DNA from: Desulfobacteraceae bacterium
GTDB taxonomy: Bacteria > Desulfobacterota > Desulfobacteria > Desulfobacterales > ETH-SRB1
Direction of reading: 5' to 3'
Length of the DNA stretch: 6,817 nt
Assembly: GCA_030638305.1 (NCBI GenBank)
Contig: DAOWEW010000223.1
Location: 1-6,817 of the forward strand
Every line of letters starts with the position of its first letter. Within the stretch, counting starts at the first letter, position 1. The notes under the pieces were generated by a model, which saw only the letters and a program-made list of their open reading frames with translations, was not told the origin of the DNA and searched no databases. The translations under genes were made by a program, and so were the position numbers. Below are positions 1 to 6,182 of the stretch, piece by piece.

Positions 1-495
1 ATCAATACCCCGCAATCTGTCAGAAAAAAAATGCATTCAGACAAGGTAATGAGAATAAAGCTGGAAGTTGATACAAAGCCTCCAGGTGATTTTAAAACTG
101 AAGCTAAATATCTTGTTCAGCCCGTACCTTTTTCTGTTAACACCTATATTCCACCACATCTTTTTGCCGGAAAAATGCATGCAATATTGTGCAGATCCTG
201 GGGGAAAAGAGTGAAGGGTCGGGACTGGTATGATCTTGTTTGGTATGTGGGAAGAAAGGTGCCTGTTGGTCTGAAACATCTTGAGAGTAGAATGAAGCAA
301 ACCGGACATCTTGAAGCAAATACTTCTTTAACAGAAAAAGTTTTAAGACAAATGCTTCAAGAAAGGATTGTATCCACAGACTTCGATAATGCAAAAAATG
401 ATGTTAAGAATCTATTGAAAGATCTGTCATCACTTGAACTCTGGTCTAAAGAGTTTTTCAGATATGTATGCGATAAAATTATAACAACTCAATGA
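1..495 (+). CDS. AbiEii/AbiGii-family nucleotidyltransferase toxin, C-terminal part (5' end outside window)
   Basis: The frame is open from base 1, so this is probably the C-terminal part of a longer protein and not a gene starting at the ATG at 31. The stop is TGA at 493-495. Visible family features are a strand reading RIKLEVDTKPP near the start, then an IPPHLFAGKMHAIL helix and the basic segment KRVKGRDWYDLVWYV. This lysine-rich stretch followed by RDxYDL is the late conserved motif of AbiEii-like nucleotidyltransferases. The family are toxins of type IV toxin-antitoxin or abortive-infection pairs, usually preceded by an AbiEi-type antitoxin gene. That partner and the catalytic N-terminal motifs would lie upstream of the window. 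A 64-base gap separates it from hsdM, so co-transcription is possible but not shown. Family call is firm; toxic activity here is inference. Confidence 0.82.
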   Translation: MNTPQSVRKKMHSDKVMRIKLEVDTKPPGDFKTEAKYLVQPVPFSVNTYIPPHLFAGKMHAILCRSWGKRVKGRDWYDLVWYVGRKVPVGLKHLESRMKQTGHLEANTSLTEKVLRQMLQERIVSTDFDNAKNDVKNLLKDLSSLELWSKEFFRYVCDKIITTQ

Positions 496-547
496 TTTGT
501 GCGAACCCTAATGACCAACAGATTGCCGGTAAGCAGAATTAGTCACT

Positions 548-551
548 GGAG
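548..551 (+). promoter_or_regulatory. Shine-Dalgarno site for hsdM
   Basis: GGAG lies 8 bases before the ATG at 560, and it supports that start. The start is also supported by the protein, which begins directly with a typical HsdM N-terminal segment ([13 protein letters not shown]). I found no convincing -35/-10 promoter pair in the 496-559 gap. Confidence 0.6.
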
Positions 552-730
552 AAATATAAATGGCAAAAGCCAATAAGAATAACACCGAAGAGCCGATTGA
601 AAAACAGCTCTGGAAAACAGCCGATAAGCTCAGGAAAAACATTGATGCAGCGGAATACAAGCACATTATTCTGGGATTGATATTCTTGAAATATATTTCT
701 GATGCTTTTGAAGAGTTATTTGACAAGCTT

Positions 731-735
731 AAAAA
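731..735 (+). other. hsdM frameshift 1: A5 run, one base short
   Basis: With six A residues the reading is Leu-Lys-Lys-Gly-Glu-Gly-Glu-Tyr and joins smoothly to [16 protein letters not shown], the usual HsdM linker. With five, the N-terminal frame continues into non-homologous sequence and stops near 979. The downstream frame is closed upstream by TAA at 730-732, so the change lies between 730 and about 739. Confidence 0.8.
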
Positions 736-804
736 GGTGAAGGCGAATATTCCGGCGCCGATCCGGAAGACAAAGACGAATACAAGGCGGAGAATGTCTT
801 TTTT

Positions 805-1569
805 GTGCCGGAAATTGCCCGCTGGTCTTATCTGCAATCCAAAGCCAAATTGCCGGAAATCGGCAAAGAGGTTGACCACGCTATGGATGCCATTGAAAAG
901 GACAATCCTTCGCTTCGGGATGTATTACCGAAAGTCTATGCCAGAGGCAACCTCGACCCCACCAATCTTGGCGGTTTAATTGACCTTGTGGGAAACATTG
1001 CCTTGGGTAATGCCAAAGCTCGAAGCGCCGATGTGCTGGGGCATGTGTTTGAATATTTCCTCGGTGAATTTGCTTTGGCAGAAGGCAAAAAGGGTGGTCA
1101 GTTCTATACCCCGCGAAGCGTTGTTGAATTGCTGGTGGAAATGCTGGAACCATACAAAGGCAGAGTGCTTGACCCCTGTTGCGGTTCCGGCGGCATGTTT
1201 GTGCAGTCAGAAAAGTTTGTGGCCGATCATCAGGGCAGAGTGAACGACATTTCCATTTACGGACAGGAAAGCAATCAGACCACCTGGCGGCTGGCAAAGA
1301 TGAATCTGGCGATTCGGGGCATCGACAGTTCCCAGGTAAAATGGAACAATGAAGGCTCTTTTTTGAATGACCGTCACAAGGATTTAAAAGCCGATTATGT
1401 GATTGCCAATCCGCCCTTTAATGACAGCGACTGGAGCAGTGATCTTCTTAGAAAAGACGGCAGATGGAAATATGGTACACCGCCGACAGGAAACGCCAAC
1501 TATGCCTGGATACAGCATTTCCTGTATCACTTAAGCCCCAGCGGTCAGGCCGGTTTTGTTCTTGCGTAG
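805..1569 (+). pseudogene. hsdM: hsdM residual open frame: catalytic core fragment
   Basis: This 254-codon piece of the broken hsdM carries both methyltransferase motifs (DPCCGSGG and NPPF). The first codon is GTG at 805, which is an internal valine of the intact protein ([15 protein letters not shown]) and not a real start. In-frame homology extends upstream to about base 733. It ends at TAG 1567-1569. Without the HsdM C-terminal region it is unlikely to assemble with HsdS. Confidence 0.7.
1567..1569 (+). other. hsdM in-frame TAG stop
   Basis: The codon sits between FVLA and GALTSKTSGEGDIRKAL, where HsdM proteins usually have Asn in an A-N-G motif. Homology is uninterrupted on both sides in the same frame, so it is a point change and not a gene end. 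An Asn codon differs from TAG by at least two bases, so a single substitution does not explain it unless another residue stood here before. Confidence 0.75.
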
Positions 1570-1621
1570 GGCGCCTTGACCTCCAAAACATCCGGTGAAG
1601 GTGATATCCGCAAAGCACTGA

Positions 1622-2110
1622 TTGAAGCCCGTTTGGTGGATTGTATTGTCAATCTGCCTGCCAAACTGTTTTTTAAATACCCAGATCCCCGCCAGTTTGT
1701 GGTTTTTGAGCCGGAATAAAGCTAATGGCAAGTTCCGCAACCGCACAGATGAAATCCTCTTTATTGATGCCCGCAATATGGGGCATTTAATCAACCGCAG
1801 AACACGGGAGTTTTCCGCAGAGGATATCTCCACCATCGCTGGAACCTATCACAACTGGCGTAATCCGGACGGGGATTATGAAGATGTCAAAGGGTTCTGC
1901 AATTCCGCTTCCATAGAACGGGTGCGGGAACTGGATTATGTGCTGACACCGGGACGGTATGTGGGCTTGGCCGTTGAAGATGATGATTTTGATTTCAATG
2001 AACGGTTTGCCAAGCTGAAAGCGGAGTTTGAGGAGCAGTTAAAAGAGGACGTGAGGCTGAAAAAGATTATCCTGGAAAATCTTGGAAAAATTGAGGTGAA
2101 AAATGGCTAA
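1622..2110 (+). pseudogene. hsdM: hsdM residual open frame: C-terminal fragment
   Basis: The open frame nominally starts at a TTG at 1622, but true hsdM homology in this frame begins only at about 1673 (LNTQIPASLWFLSRNK). Before that, hsdM is read in frame 1. It covers the end of the methyltransferase fold, the segment FIDARNMGHLINRRTREFSAEDI, and the C-terminal helix. Its stop overlaps the KilA-N gene start by 8 bases, the tight spacing expected of an original operon junction. Confidence 0.7.
1669..1674 (+). other. hsdM frameshift 2: T6 run, one base extra
   Basis: Frame 1 gives CIVNLPAKLFF up to this run, and frame 2 gives LNTQIPASLWFLSRNK after it. With five T residues the two join as AKLFLNTQIPASLW, the normal HsdM sequence. 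The direction is opposite to the change at 731-735, so the original frame is restored for the C-terminus. Confidence 0.8.
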
Positions 2111-2921
2111 AATTGAAGTCAAAGGAACTGAAATAACAGTATATTCACATAGCGAAGAAGACTATATCTGTATAACGGATATTGCCAGACATAAAAACGC
2201 AGAAAGAACGGACGATTTAATTCGAAATTGGATTAGAAATCGAAATACCATTGAGTTTCTCGGTATTTGGGAAATGCTCAATAATCCGGATTTTAAACCC
2301 GTCGAATTCGACGGGTTTAAAAAGCAGGCCGGTCTCAATAGTTTTACTCTTACGCCTAAACAGTGGATTGAGCAAACGAATGCTGTGGGTCTTATTTCAA
2401 AACGGGGCAGATATGGCGGCACCTATGCGCATAAGGACATCGCCTTTGAATTTGCCTCCTGGATTTCAGTAGAATTCAAACTATACCTTATCAAAGAGTT
2501 CCAGCGCCTGAAAGACGATGAACGAAAGCAGCTTGGCTGGGATATACGCCGGAACCTGACCAAAATCAATTACCGGATTCATACCGATGCCATCAAAGAA
2601 AACCTTGTGCCTTCAGAGCTAAACAAATCACAGATCAGCCACATTTACGCCACCGAAGCCGATATTCTGAATATGGCCATGTTCGGTACAACCGCTGCCA
2701 TGTGGCGGGACGCAAACCCCGATAAAAAAGGAAATATTCGCGATTATGCAGATGTGTCGCAATTAGTTTGCCTATCCAATCTTGAAAACCTGAACGCCTT
2801 GTTTATCAATGAGGAATTATCTCAGGAAGTAAGACTTGAACGACTGAATCAAATCGCCATCCAGCAGATGAGGATATTGACGGGTTATTCGGGGATAAAA
2901 AGGCTGAGTGGAAGTGAATAA
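2103..2921 (+). CDS. KilA-N domain protein
   Basis: A complete 272-residue protein. The N-terminal half is a KilA-N type DNA-binding domain of phage antirepressor/KilA origin. Visible elements are ITVYSHSEEDYICITDIARHK (residues 11-31), RNWIRNRNTIEFLGIWE (41-57), the block FKPVEFDGFKKQAGLNSFTL (64-83), and the closing helix GTYAHKDIAFEFASWISVEFKLYLIKEFQRL (106-136). The C-terminal half (about 145-260) is helical and typical of KilA-N proteins found next to type I R-M genes, but its function is unknown. The ATG overlaps the hsdM stop by 8 bases and is preceded by GAGGTG at 2093-2098, so translation is probably coupled to hsdM. No membrane segment or signal peptide is seen. A regulatory or anti-phage role is inference from family and position. 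The gene contains a perfect 32-bp palindrome (2291-2322). Confidence 0.88.
   Translation: MAKIEVKGTEITVYSHSEEDYICITDIARHKNAERTDDLIRNWIRNRNTIEFLGIWEMLNNPDFKPVEFDGFKKQAGLNSFTLTPKQWIEQTNAVGLISKRGRYGGTYAHKDIAFEFASWISVEFKLYLIKEFQRLKDDERKQLGWDIRRNLTKINYRIHTDAIKENLVPSELNKSQISHIYATEADILNMAMFGTTAAMWRDANPDKKGNIRDYADVSQLVCLSNLENLNALFINEELSQEVRLERLNQIAIQQMRILTGYSGIKRLSGSE
2291..2322. repeat. perfect 32-bp palindrome inside the KilA-N gene
   Basis: Each 16-base arm reads TTTTAAACCCGTCGAA, followed at once by its exact reverse complement, with no spacer and no mismatch. The centre is GAATTC at 2304-2309. The symmetry breaks at both outer bases (A at 2290 and A at 2323). It encodes FKPVEFDGFK of the KilA-N domain, a stretch that looks conserved in the family, so coding constraint and DNA symmetry coincide. 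It could form a strong hairpin in mRNA or bind a dimeric protein; neither is shown. Confidence 0.95.
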
Positions 2922-2943
2922 TTGATAATGGAAAATTGATAAT
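2920..2943. repeat. two direct copies of AATTGATAAT between the KilA-N gene and the hsdM relic
   Basis: The 10-base unit AATTGATAAT occurs at 2920-2929 and 2934-2943, a period of 14 bases. The first copy begins on the last two bases of the KilA-N stop codon. The stretch is nearly free of G and C and sits exactly where coding homology changes from the KilA-N gene to the hsdM tail relic, so it marks the seam between two cassettes. Confidence 0.8.
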
Positions 2944-2946
2944 TAT

Positions 2947-3033
2947 AAAGTGGGGTTTGAGGGGCAGTTGAAGGATGAGGCAAGGCTGAATGCTTTGATT
3001 GCTGAGAATTTGAAGAAGGTAAAGATGGCATGA
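2947..3033 (+). pseudogene. relic of a second hsdM 3' end (last ~28 codons)
   Basis: Translating from 2947 gives K-V-GFEGQLKDEARLNALIAENL-KKVKMA and a TGA at 3031-3033. This aligns without gaps to the C-terminal helix of the hsdM upstream (K-A-EFEEQLKEDVRLKKIILENL-GKIEVK), with about 13 of 28 residues identical by eye. The copy is too diverged for a recent local duplication and has no start of its own. Its stop overlaps the ORF6N start as ATGA (3030-3033), the usual join between hsdM and a following gene. I infer that this is the trimmed end of the hsdM that once preceded the ORF6N gene in another operon. Confidence 0.75.
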
Positions 3034-3930
3034 GCGTAAGTGAATTGATTAAAAATGAAGAAATTCAGAACAGAATTTATACCATCCGTGATGTTCAGGT
3101 AATGCTGGATGAAGACTTGGCATTGCTTTATGGGGTTAAAACTAAAGTTTTTAATCAAGCGGTTAAGCGAAACAGAGATCGATTTCCTGAAGAATTTATG
3201 TTTCAAATCAATAATGATGAATTAAGTCATTTGAAGTCGCAGATTGGATTTTCAAAAAAAGATTCTTTAAGGTCACAAAATGTGACCTTAAACAGTGCCA
3301 GGGGAAAACATCGAAAATATCTGCCGTATGCATCTACCGAACAGGGAGTCGCCATGCTTTCAGCTGTTTTAAGAAGTGAAACAGCCGTCAAAGTAAGTAT
3401 CCAGATAATAAATGCCTTTGTCGCAATGCGTAAATTTATTACGACAAATGCTCAGATTTTTCACAGGCTTGACGCAGTGGAACAAAAGCAGCTTGAGTAC
3501 AAAGCTGAAACAGATAAAAAATTTGACCGAATATTTAATGCCATAGAATCAAAAGAAATCACGCCGAAGCAAGGCATCTTTTTCGACGGACAGATTTTTG
3601 ATGCCTATAAATTTGTTTCTGATCTTATCAGGAGAGCAAAAAAATCAATCATTATTATTGATAATTATATTGACGATTCAGTTCTTCAGCTACTTACAAA
3701 AAGAAAAAAGAGTGTAACTGTTAAAATCTTCACAAAAACAATATCCGGCCATCAATATAAAAGAGTTCAAGAACTCCCATGACCGGTTTATAATCATCGA
3801 CAATACCACACTTTATCATTTTGGCGCTTCCCTGAAAGACCTCGGAAAGAAATGGTTTGCATTTTCGAAGATGGATATCGGGGCGGTTGAGATGCTAACG
3901 AGATTAAAGGAGATGAAGGTCGATGAGTGA
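3030..3930 (+). pseudogene. ORF6N domain protein with C-terminal PLD-like domain, broken by an internal deletion
   Basis: The N-terminal ORF6N DNA-binding domain is complete: IYTIRDVQVMLDEDLALLYGV (residues 16-36), FNQAVKRNRDRFPEEFMFQI (41-60) and YLPYASTEQGVAMLS (98-111). A coiled segment follows (about 140-180). The C-terminal domain starts DLIRRAKKSIIIIDNYIDD (198-216), and the frame ends at TGA 3780-3782, giving 250 residues. In frame 1 the protein resumes as QYPAINIKEFKNSHDRFIII (from 3739) and GASLKDLGKKWFAFSKM, stopping at 3930. HDRFIIID followed by GASLKD resembles the HxK/R...D and GS-type motif of phospholipase-D-like enzymes. About 14 residues between TKTIS and QYP are missing, as judged against the family pattern I remember. 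The ATG overlaps the hsdM relic stop by 4 bases, with GAAGAAGG at 3012-3019 as a possible ribosome site. The intact part could still bind DNA. Confidence 0.82.
3266..3292. repeat. 12-bp perfect inverted repeat with 3-base loop inside the ORF6N gene
   Basis: Left arm TTTAAGGTCACA (3266-3277), loop AAA, right arm TGTGACCTTAAA (3281-3292), no mismatch. It encodes the SLRSQNVTLN part of the ORF6N domain. It has no trailing T run and lies mid-gene, so it is not an ordinary terminator. The GGTCACA half-site arrangement also resembles a binding site for a dimeric regulator. Confidence 0.93.
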
Positions 3931-5143
3931 GTGGGAGGAATGTAAACTGGGCGATGCATCTTTTGAAATAATTGATGGTGACAGGGGGAAAAACTATCCT
4001 AAAAAGGATGAGTTCTTTGAAAACGGTTATTGTCTTTTTCTGAATACAAAGAACGTAACTACTAATGGATTTGAATTTACTGAATTAAACTTCATAACAA
4101 AAGAAAAAGATGAGTTGTTAAGAAAAGGAAAATTAAAGAGATATGATTTAGTGTTAACTACAAGAGGAACCGTTGGAAATGTAGGATTTTATAATGACAA
4201 TGTAATTTATGATAAGTTACGAATTAATTCTGGAATGGTAATAATCCGTCCAAACGGTATAGATAAAGACTTTAATTATCAATTATTCAAATATTTGAAA
4301 AAGGATTTTGAAACCTTTACTACTGGGAGTGCACAACCTCAACTGCCAATTAGAGATTTGAAGAAAATGTCTTTTCTTCTCCCCCCACTCCCCGAACAAA
4401 AAGCCATCGCCTCACTCCTTTCCAGTCTCGACGACAAAATAGACCTGCTCCACCGCCAGAACAAAACCCTCGAAGCCATGGCCGAAACGCTTTTCAGGCA
4501 GTGGTTTGTGGAAGAAGCGAAGGAAGAGTGGGAGGAAGGAGTTCTCCATGATGTGATTTCTGTCAAAGGAGGAACAACACCAAGTACTAAAAAATCTGAA
4601 TATTGGGATGGTGACATTTATTGGACATCACCGAGAGATTTATCAAATCATACATCTGTTTTTATATCTGATACCAAAAGAAAAATAACAGAAAGAGGTC
4701 TGGAAAAAATCGGTTCTGGCTTATTACCGATTGGTACAGTTTTACTGTCCTCTCGTGCTCCCATAGGATACTTAGCGATTACAGAAATTCCTCTGGCAAT
4801 TAATCAAGGCTATATTGCTATTGTTTGTGATAAGATGGTTTCCAACTACTTTATTTACTTATGGTGTGAAGCAAATATGGAGGGAATAAAAAATTCAGGT
4901 AATGGTTCAGTTTTCCAAGAAATTGCAAAGTCCGTATTTAAAAAAATCAGTATTACTATTCCACCTTCACCTTTGTTAGATGGTTTTGATAAAACGGTTA
5001 ACCCAGTTTTTAGCAAGATAAAAACAAACCAACAACAAATCCGCACCCTCGAAAAACTCCGTGATACGCTATTGCCAAAACTGATGAGTGGTGAAGTCCG
5101 GGTGAGATATAATGAAAAGGAAAATTGTTCACATGAAAAATGA
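3923..5143 (+). CDS. hsdS: type I R-M specificity subunit S
   Basis: HsdS recognises the two-part DNA target and holds the M and R subunits. This 406-residue protein has the full two-domain layout. Target-recognition domain 1 is residues 1-150, starting WEECKLGD and with GTVGNVGFY and LRINSGMVII motifs. The central conserved helix is about 152-205 (LPPLPEQKAIASLLSSLDDKIDLLHRQNKTLEAM). Target-recognition domain 2 is about 206-345 (VISVKGGTTPSTKKSEYWDG, then SSRAPIGYLAI and LAINQGYIAI). The distal conserved helix is about 346-395 (IPPSPLLDGFDKTV, then IRTLEKLRDTLLPKLMSGEV). The ATG overlaps the ORF6N end by 8 bases, and AAGGAG at 3907-3912 supports the start. The recognition domains are AT-rich (23% GC in 4081-4140) while the central helix is GC-rich (55% in 4381-4440), as in swapped recognition domains. 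No lesion seen. The target sequence cannot be read from this. Confidence 0.95.
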   Translation: MSEWEECKLGDASFEIIDGDRGKNYPKKDEFFENGYCLFLNTKNVTTNGFEFTELNFITKEKDELLRKGKLKRYDLVLTTRGTVGNVGFYNDNVIYDKLRINSGMVIIRPNGIDKDFNYQLFKYLKKDFETFTTGSAQPQLPIRDLKKMSFLLPPLPEQKAIASLLSSLDDKIDLLHRQNKTLEAMAETLFRQWFVEEAKEEWEEGVLHDVISVKGGTTPSTKKSEYWDGDIYWTSPRDLSNHTSVFISDTKRKITERGLEKIGSGLLPIGTVLLSSRAPIGYLAITEIPLAINQGYIAIVCDKMVSNYFIYLWCEANMEGIKNSGNGSVFQEIAKSVFKKISITIPPSPLLDGFDKTVNPVFSKIKTNQQQIRTLEKLRDTLLPKLMSGEVRVRYNEKENCSHEK

Positions 5144-6158
5144 ATTGACAAATCAACAACAAAATTTTCTTCTTTATACCTCGAAAGATGGAAACATTCA
5201 TGTTGATGTTGTATTGCAAGATGAAACAGTCTGGCTGACACAAAAAGCTATGGGCCGCCTTTTTGGCGTTGAAAGTCACACGATTACGTATCATTTAAAA
5301 AAAATTTATAAGTCAGGTGAACTTGATGAAAGAGTAACTACTCGAAAAATTCGAGCAGTTCAAAATGAAGGTAAAAGGCAGGTAACAAGAAAACTTGATT
5401 TCTACAACCTTGATGCCATCATCTCAGTCGGCTACCGCGTCAACTCATACCAGGCCACACAGTTCCGTATCTGGGCTACCGGAACCCTGAAAGAATTCAT
5501 CATCAAGGGATTTGTTCTGGATGATGAGCGGCTTAAGCAGGGCAAACAGGTTTTCGGCAGGGATTATTTCGAAGAACTCCTTGAACGTATCCGGGAAATC
5601 CGAGCCAGTGAGCGGCGGTTTTATCAGAAGATCACTGATATCTACGCGCTTGCCGCCGATTATGACAAAAACACGCCGCTAACAAAGGATTTTTTCGTAA
5701 CTGTTCAGAACAAACTCCACTGGGCGATCACCGGAAAAACAGCAGCCGAAATTGTTTACGATTCGGCAGATGCAACAACAATCCACATGGGTTTGACCAA
5801 CTGGAAACAGGCTCCGGACGGCAAGATTGTGAAATCTGATGTTTCCATCGCAAAGAATTACCTGAACGAAGCCCATATCAAGGAACTGAATCAAATTATC
5901 TCTGCTTATCTTGATCTGGCGGAAAACCGGGCACAGCGGCAGATTTTGATGAAGATGGCTGACTGGATTGAATTTCTCCATAGTTTTCTGGAATTATCCA
6001 GCTACCCGATACTACAGGATAAAGGCAAAGTCAGCGCATTGGAAGCAAAACTAAAAGCCGGGCAGGAATACGAAGAATATCGTGTAACACAGGATAGAGA
6101 CTTCATCTCCGACTTTGACAAAGAGATACAGCGTGTCAAGGGGGAAAACTATCTATAA
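5112..6158 (+). CDS. RhuM family protein
   Basis: A 348-residue RhuM-family protein, named after a Salmonella SPI-3 gene; members are common inside type I R-M operons. The molecular function is not established. The N-terminal part looks like a helix-turn-helix or antirepressor-type DNA-binding module: DETVWLTQKAMGRLFGVESH (residues 37-56) and TYHLKKIYKSGEL (59-71). The RhuM core follows: KLDFYNLDAIISVGYRVNS (94-112), FRIWATGTLKEFIIKGFVLDD (118-138), FFVTVQNKLHWAITGKTAAEI (194-214) and MGLTNWKQ (226-233). Two starts are possible. ATG 5112 has GGTGAG five bases upstream and overlaps hsdS by 32 bases; ATG 5133 overlaps by 11. Neither is excluded. Bases before about 5400 are AT-rich and those after are about 53% GC, so the DNA-binding part may have a different history from the core. 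Cytoplasmic; no membrane segment seen. Confidence 0.88.
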   Translation: MKRKIVHMKNELTNQQQNFLLYTSKDGNIHVDVVLQDETVWLTQKAMGRLFGVESHTITYHLKKIYKSGELDERVTTRKIRAVQNEGKRQVTRKLDFYNLDAIISVGYRVNSYQATQFRIWATGTLKEFIIKGFVLDDERLKQGKQVFGRDYFEELLERIREIRASERRFYQKITDIYALAADYDKNTPLTKDFFVTVQNKLHWAITGKTAAEIVYDSADATTIHMGLTNWKQAPDGKIVKSDVSIAKNYLNEAHIKELNQIISAYLDLAENRAQRQILMKMADWIEFLHSFLELSSYPILQDKGKVSALEAKLKAGQEYEEYRVTQDRDFISDFDKEIQRVKGENYL

Positions 6159-6182
6159 AGAGAAAGAACTCGACGAAGCGGC

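Larger units (their letters stand above)
560..2110 (+). pseudogene. hsdM: type I R-M DNA methyltransferase subunit M (hsdM), interrupted by two frameshifts and one stop
   Basis: HsdM is the S-adenosylmethionine-dependent adenine-N6 methyltransferase subunit; two copies join HsdS to form the methylase core that HsdR also needs. Reading 560-735, then frame 1 to 1674, then frame 2 to 2110 gives one continuous protein of about 516 residues, normal for the family. The N-terminal helical domain begins [23 protein letters not shown]. The SAM-binding motif DPCCGSGGM is at bases 1171-1197 (about residue 205), and the catalytic NPPF is at 1408-1419 (about residue 284). The C-terminus ends in a coiled helix (FAKLKAEFEEQLKEDVRLKK). 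Lesions are one base short in the A5 run 731-735, TAG at 1567-1569 where the family has Asn of an ANG motif, and one base extra in the T6 run 1669-1674. The two indels cancel. Residual open frames run 560-979, 805-1569 and 1622-2110. The catalytic motifs are intact, so damage is recent or includes read errors. Confidence 0.88.

Noticed and set aside
31..495. A complete small gene starting at ATG 31
   Set aside because: The frame is open back to base 1, and the homology is to the C-terminal part of a longer AbiEii-type protein, so the start lies outside the window.
881..1297. Antisense open frame of 138 codons on the minus strand
   Set aside because: It lies wholly opposite the hsdM catalytic core, its protein is rich in Cys, Arg and Pro with no recognisable motif, and the plus strand clearly encodes HsdM.
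1567..1569. TAG read as pyrrolysine or by a recoded stop
   Set aside because: No pyrrolysine context is visible, HsdM has Asn here in the family, and neighbouring lesions make a point mutation or read error more likely.
3266..3292. Transcription terminator
   Set aside because: Mid-gene position and no U-rich tail after the right arm; kept as an inverted repeat instead.
4381..4386. C6 run in hsdS as a phase-variable switch
   Set aside because: It is short, in frame, encodes the conserved LPPLPEQ motif, and the gene is open; a six-base run is weak evidence for switching.
5340..5355. Short inverted repeat CTCGAA-AAA-TTCGAG in rhuM
   Set aside because: Only six-base arms in an AT-rich coding stretch; expected by chance at this length.
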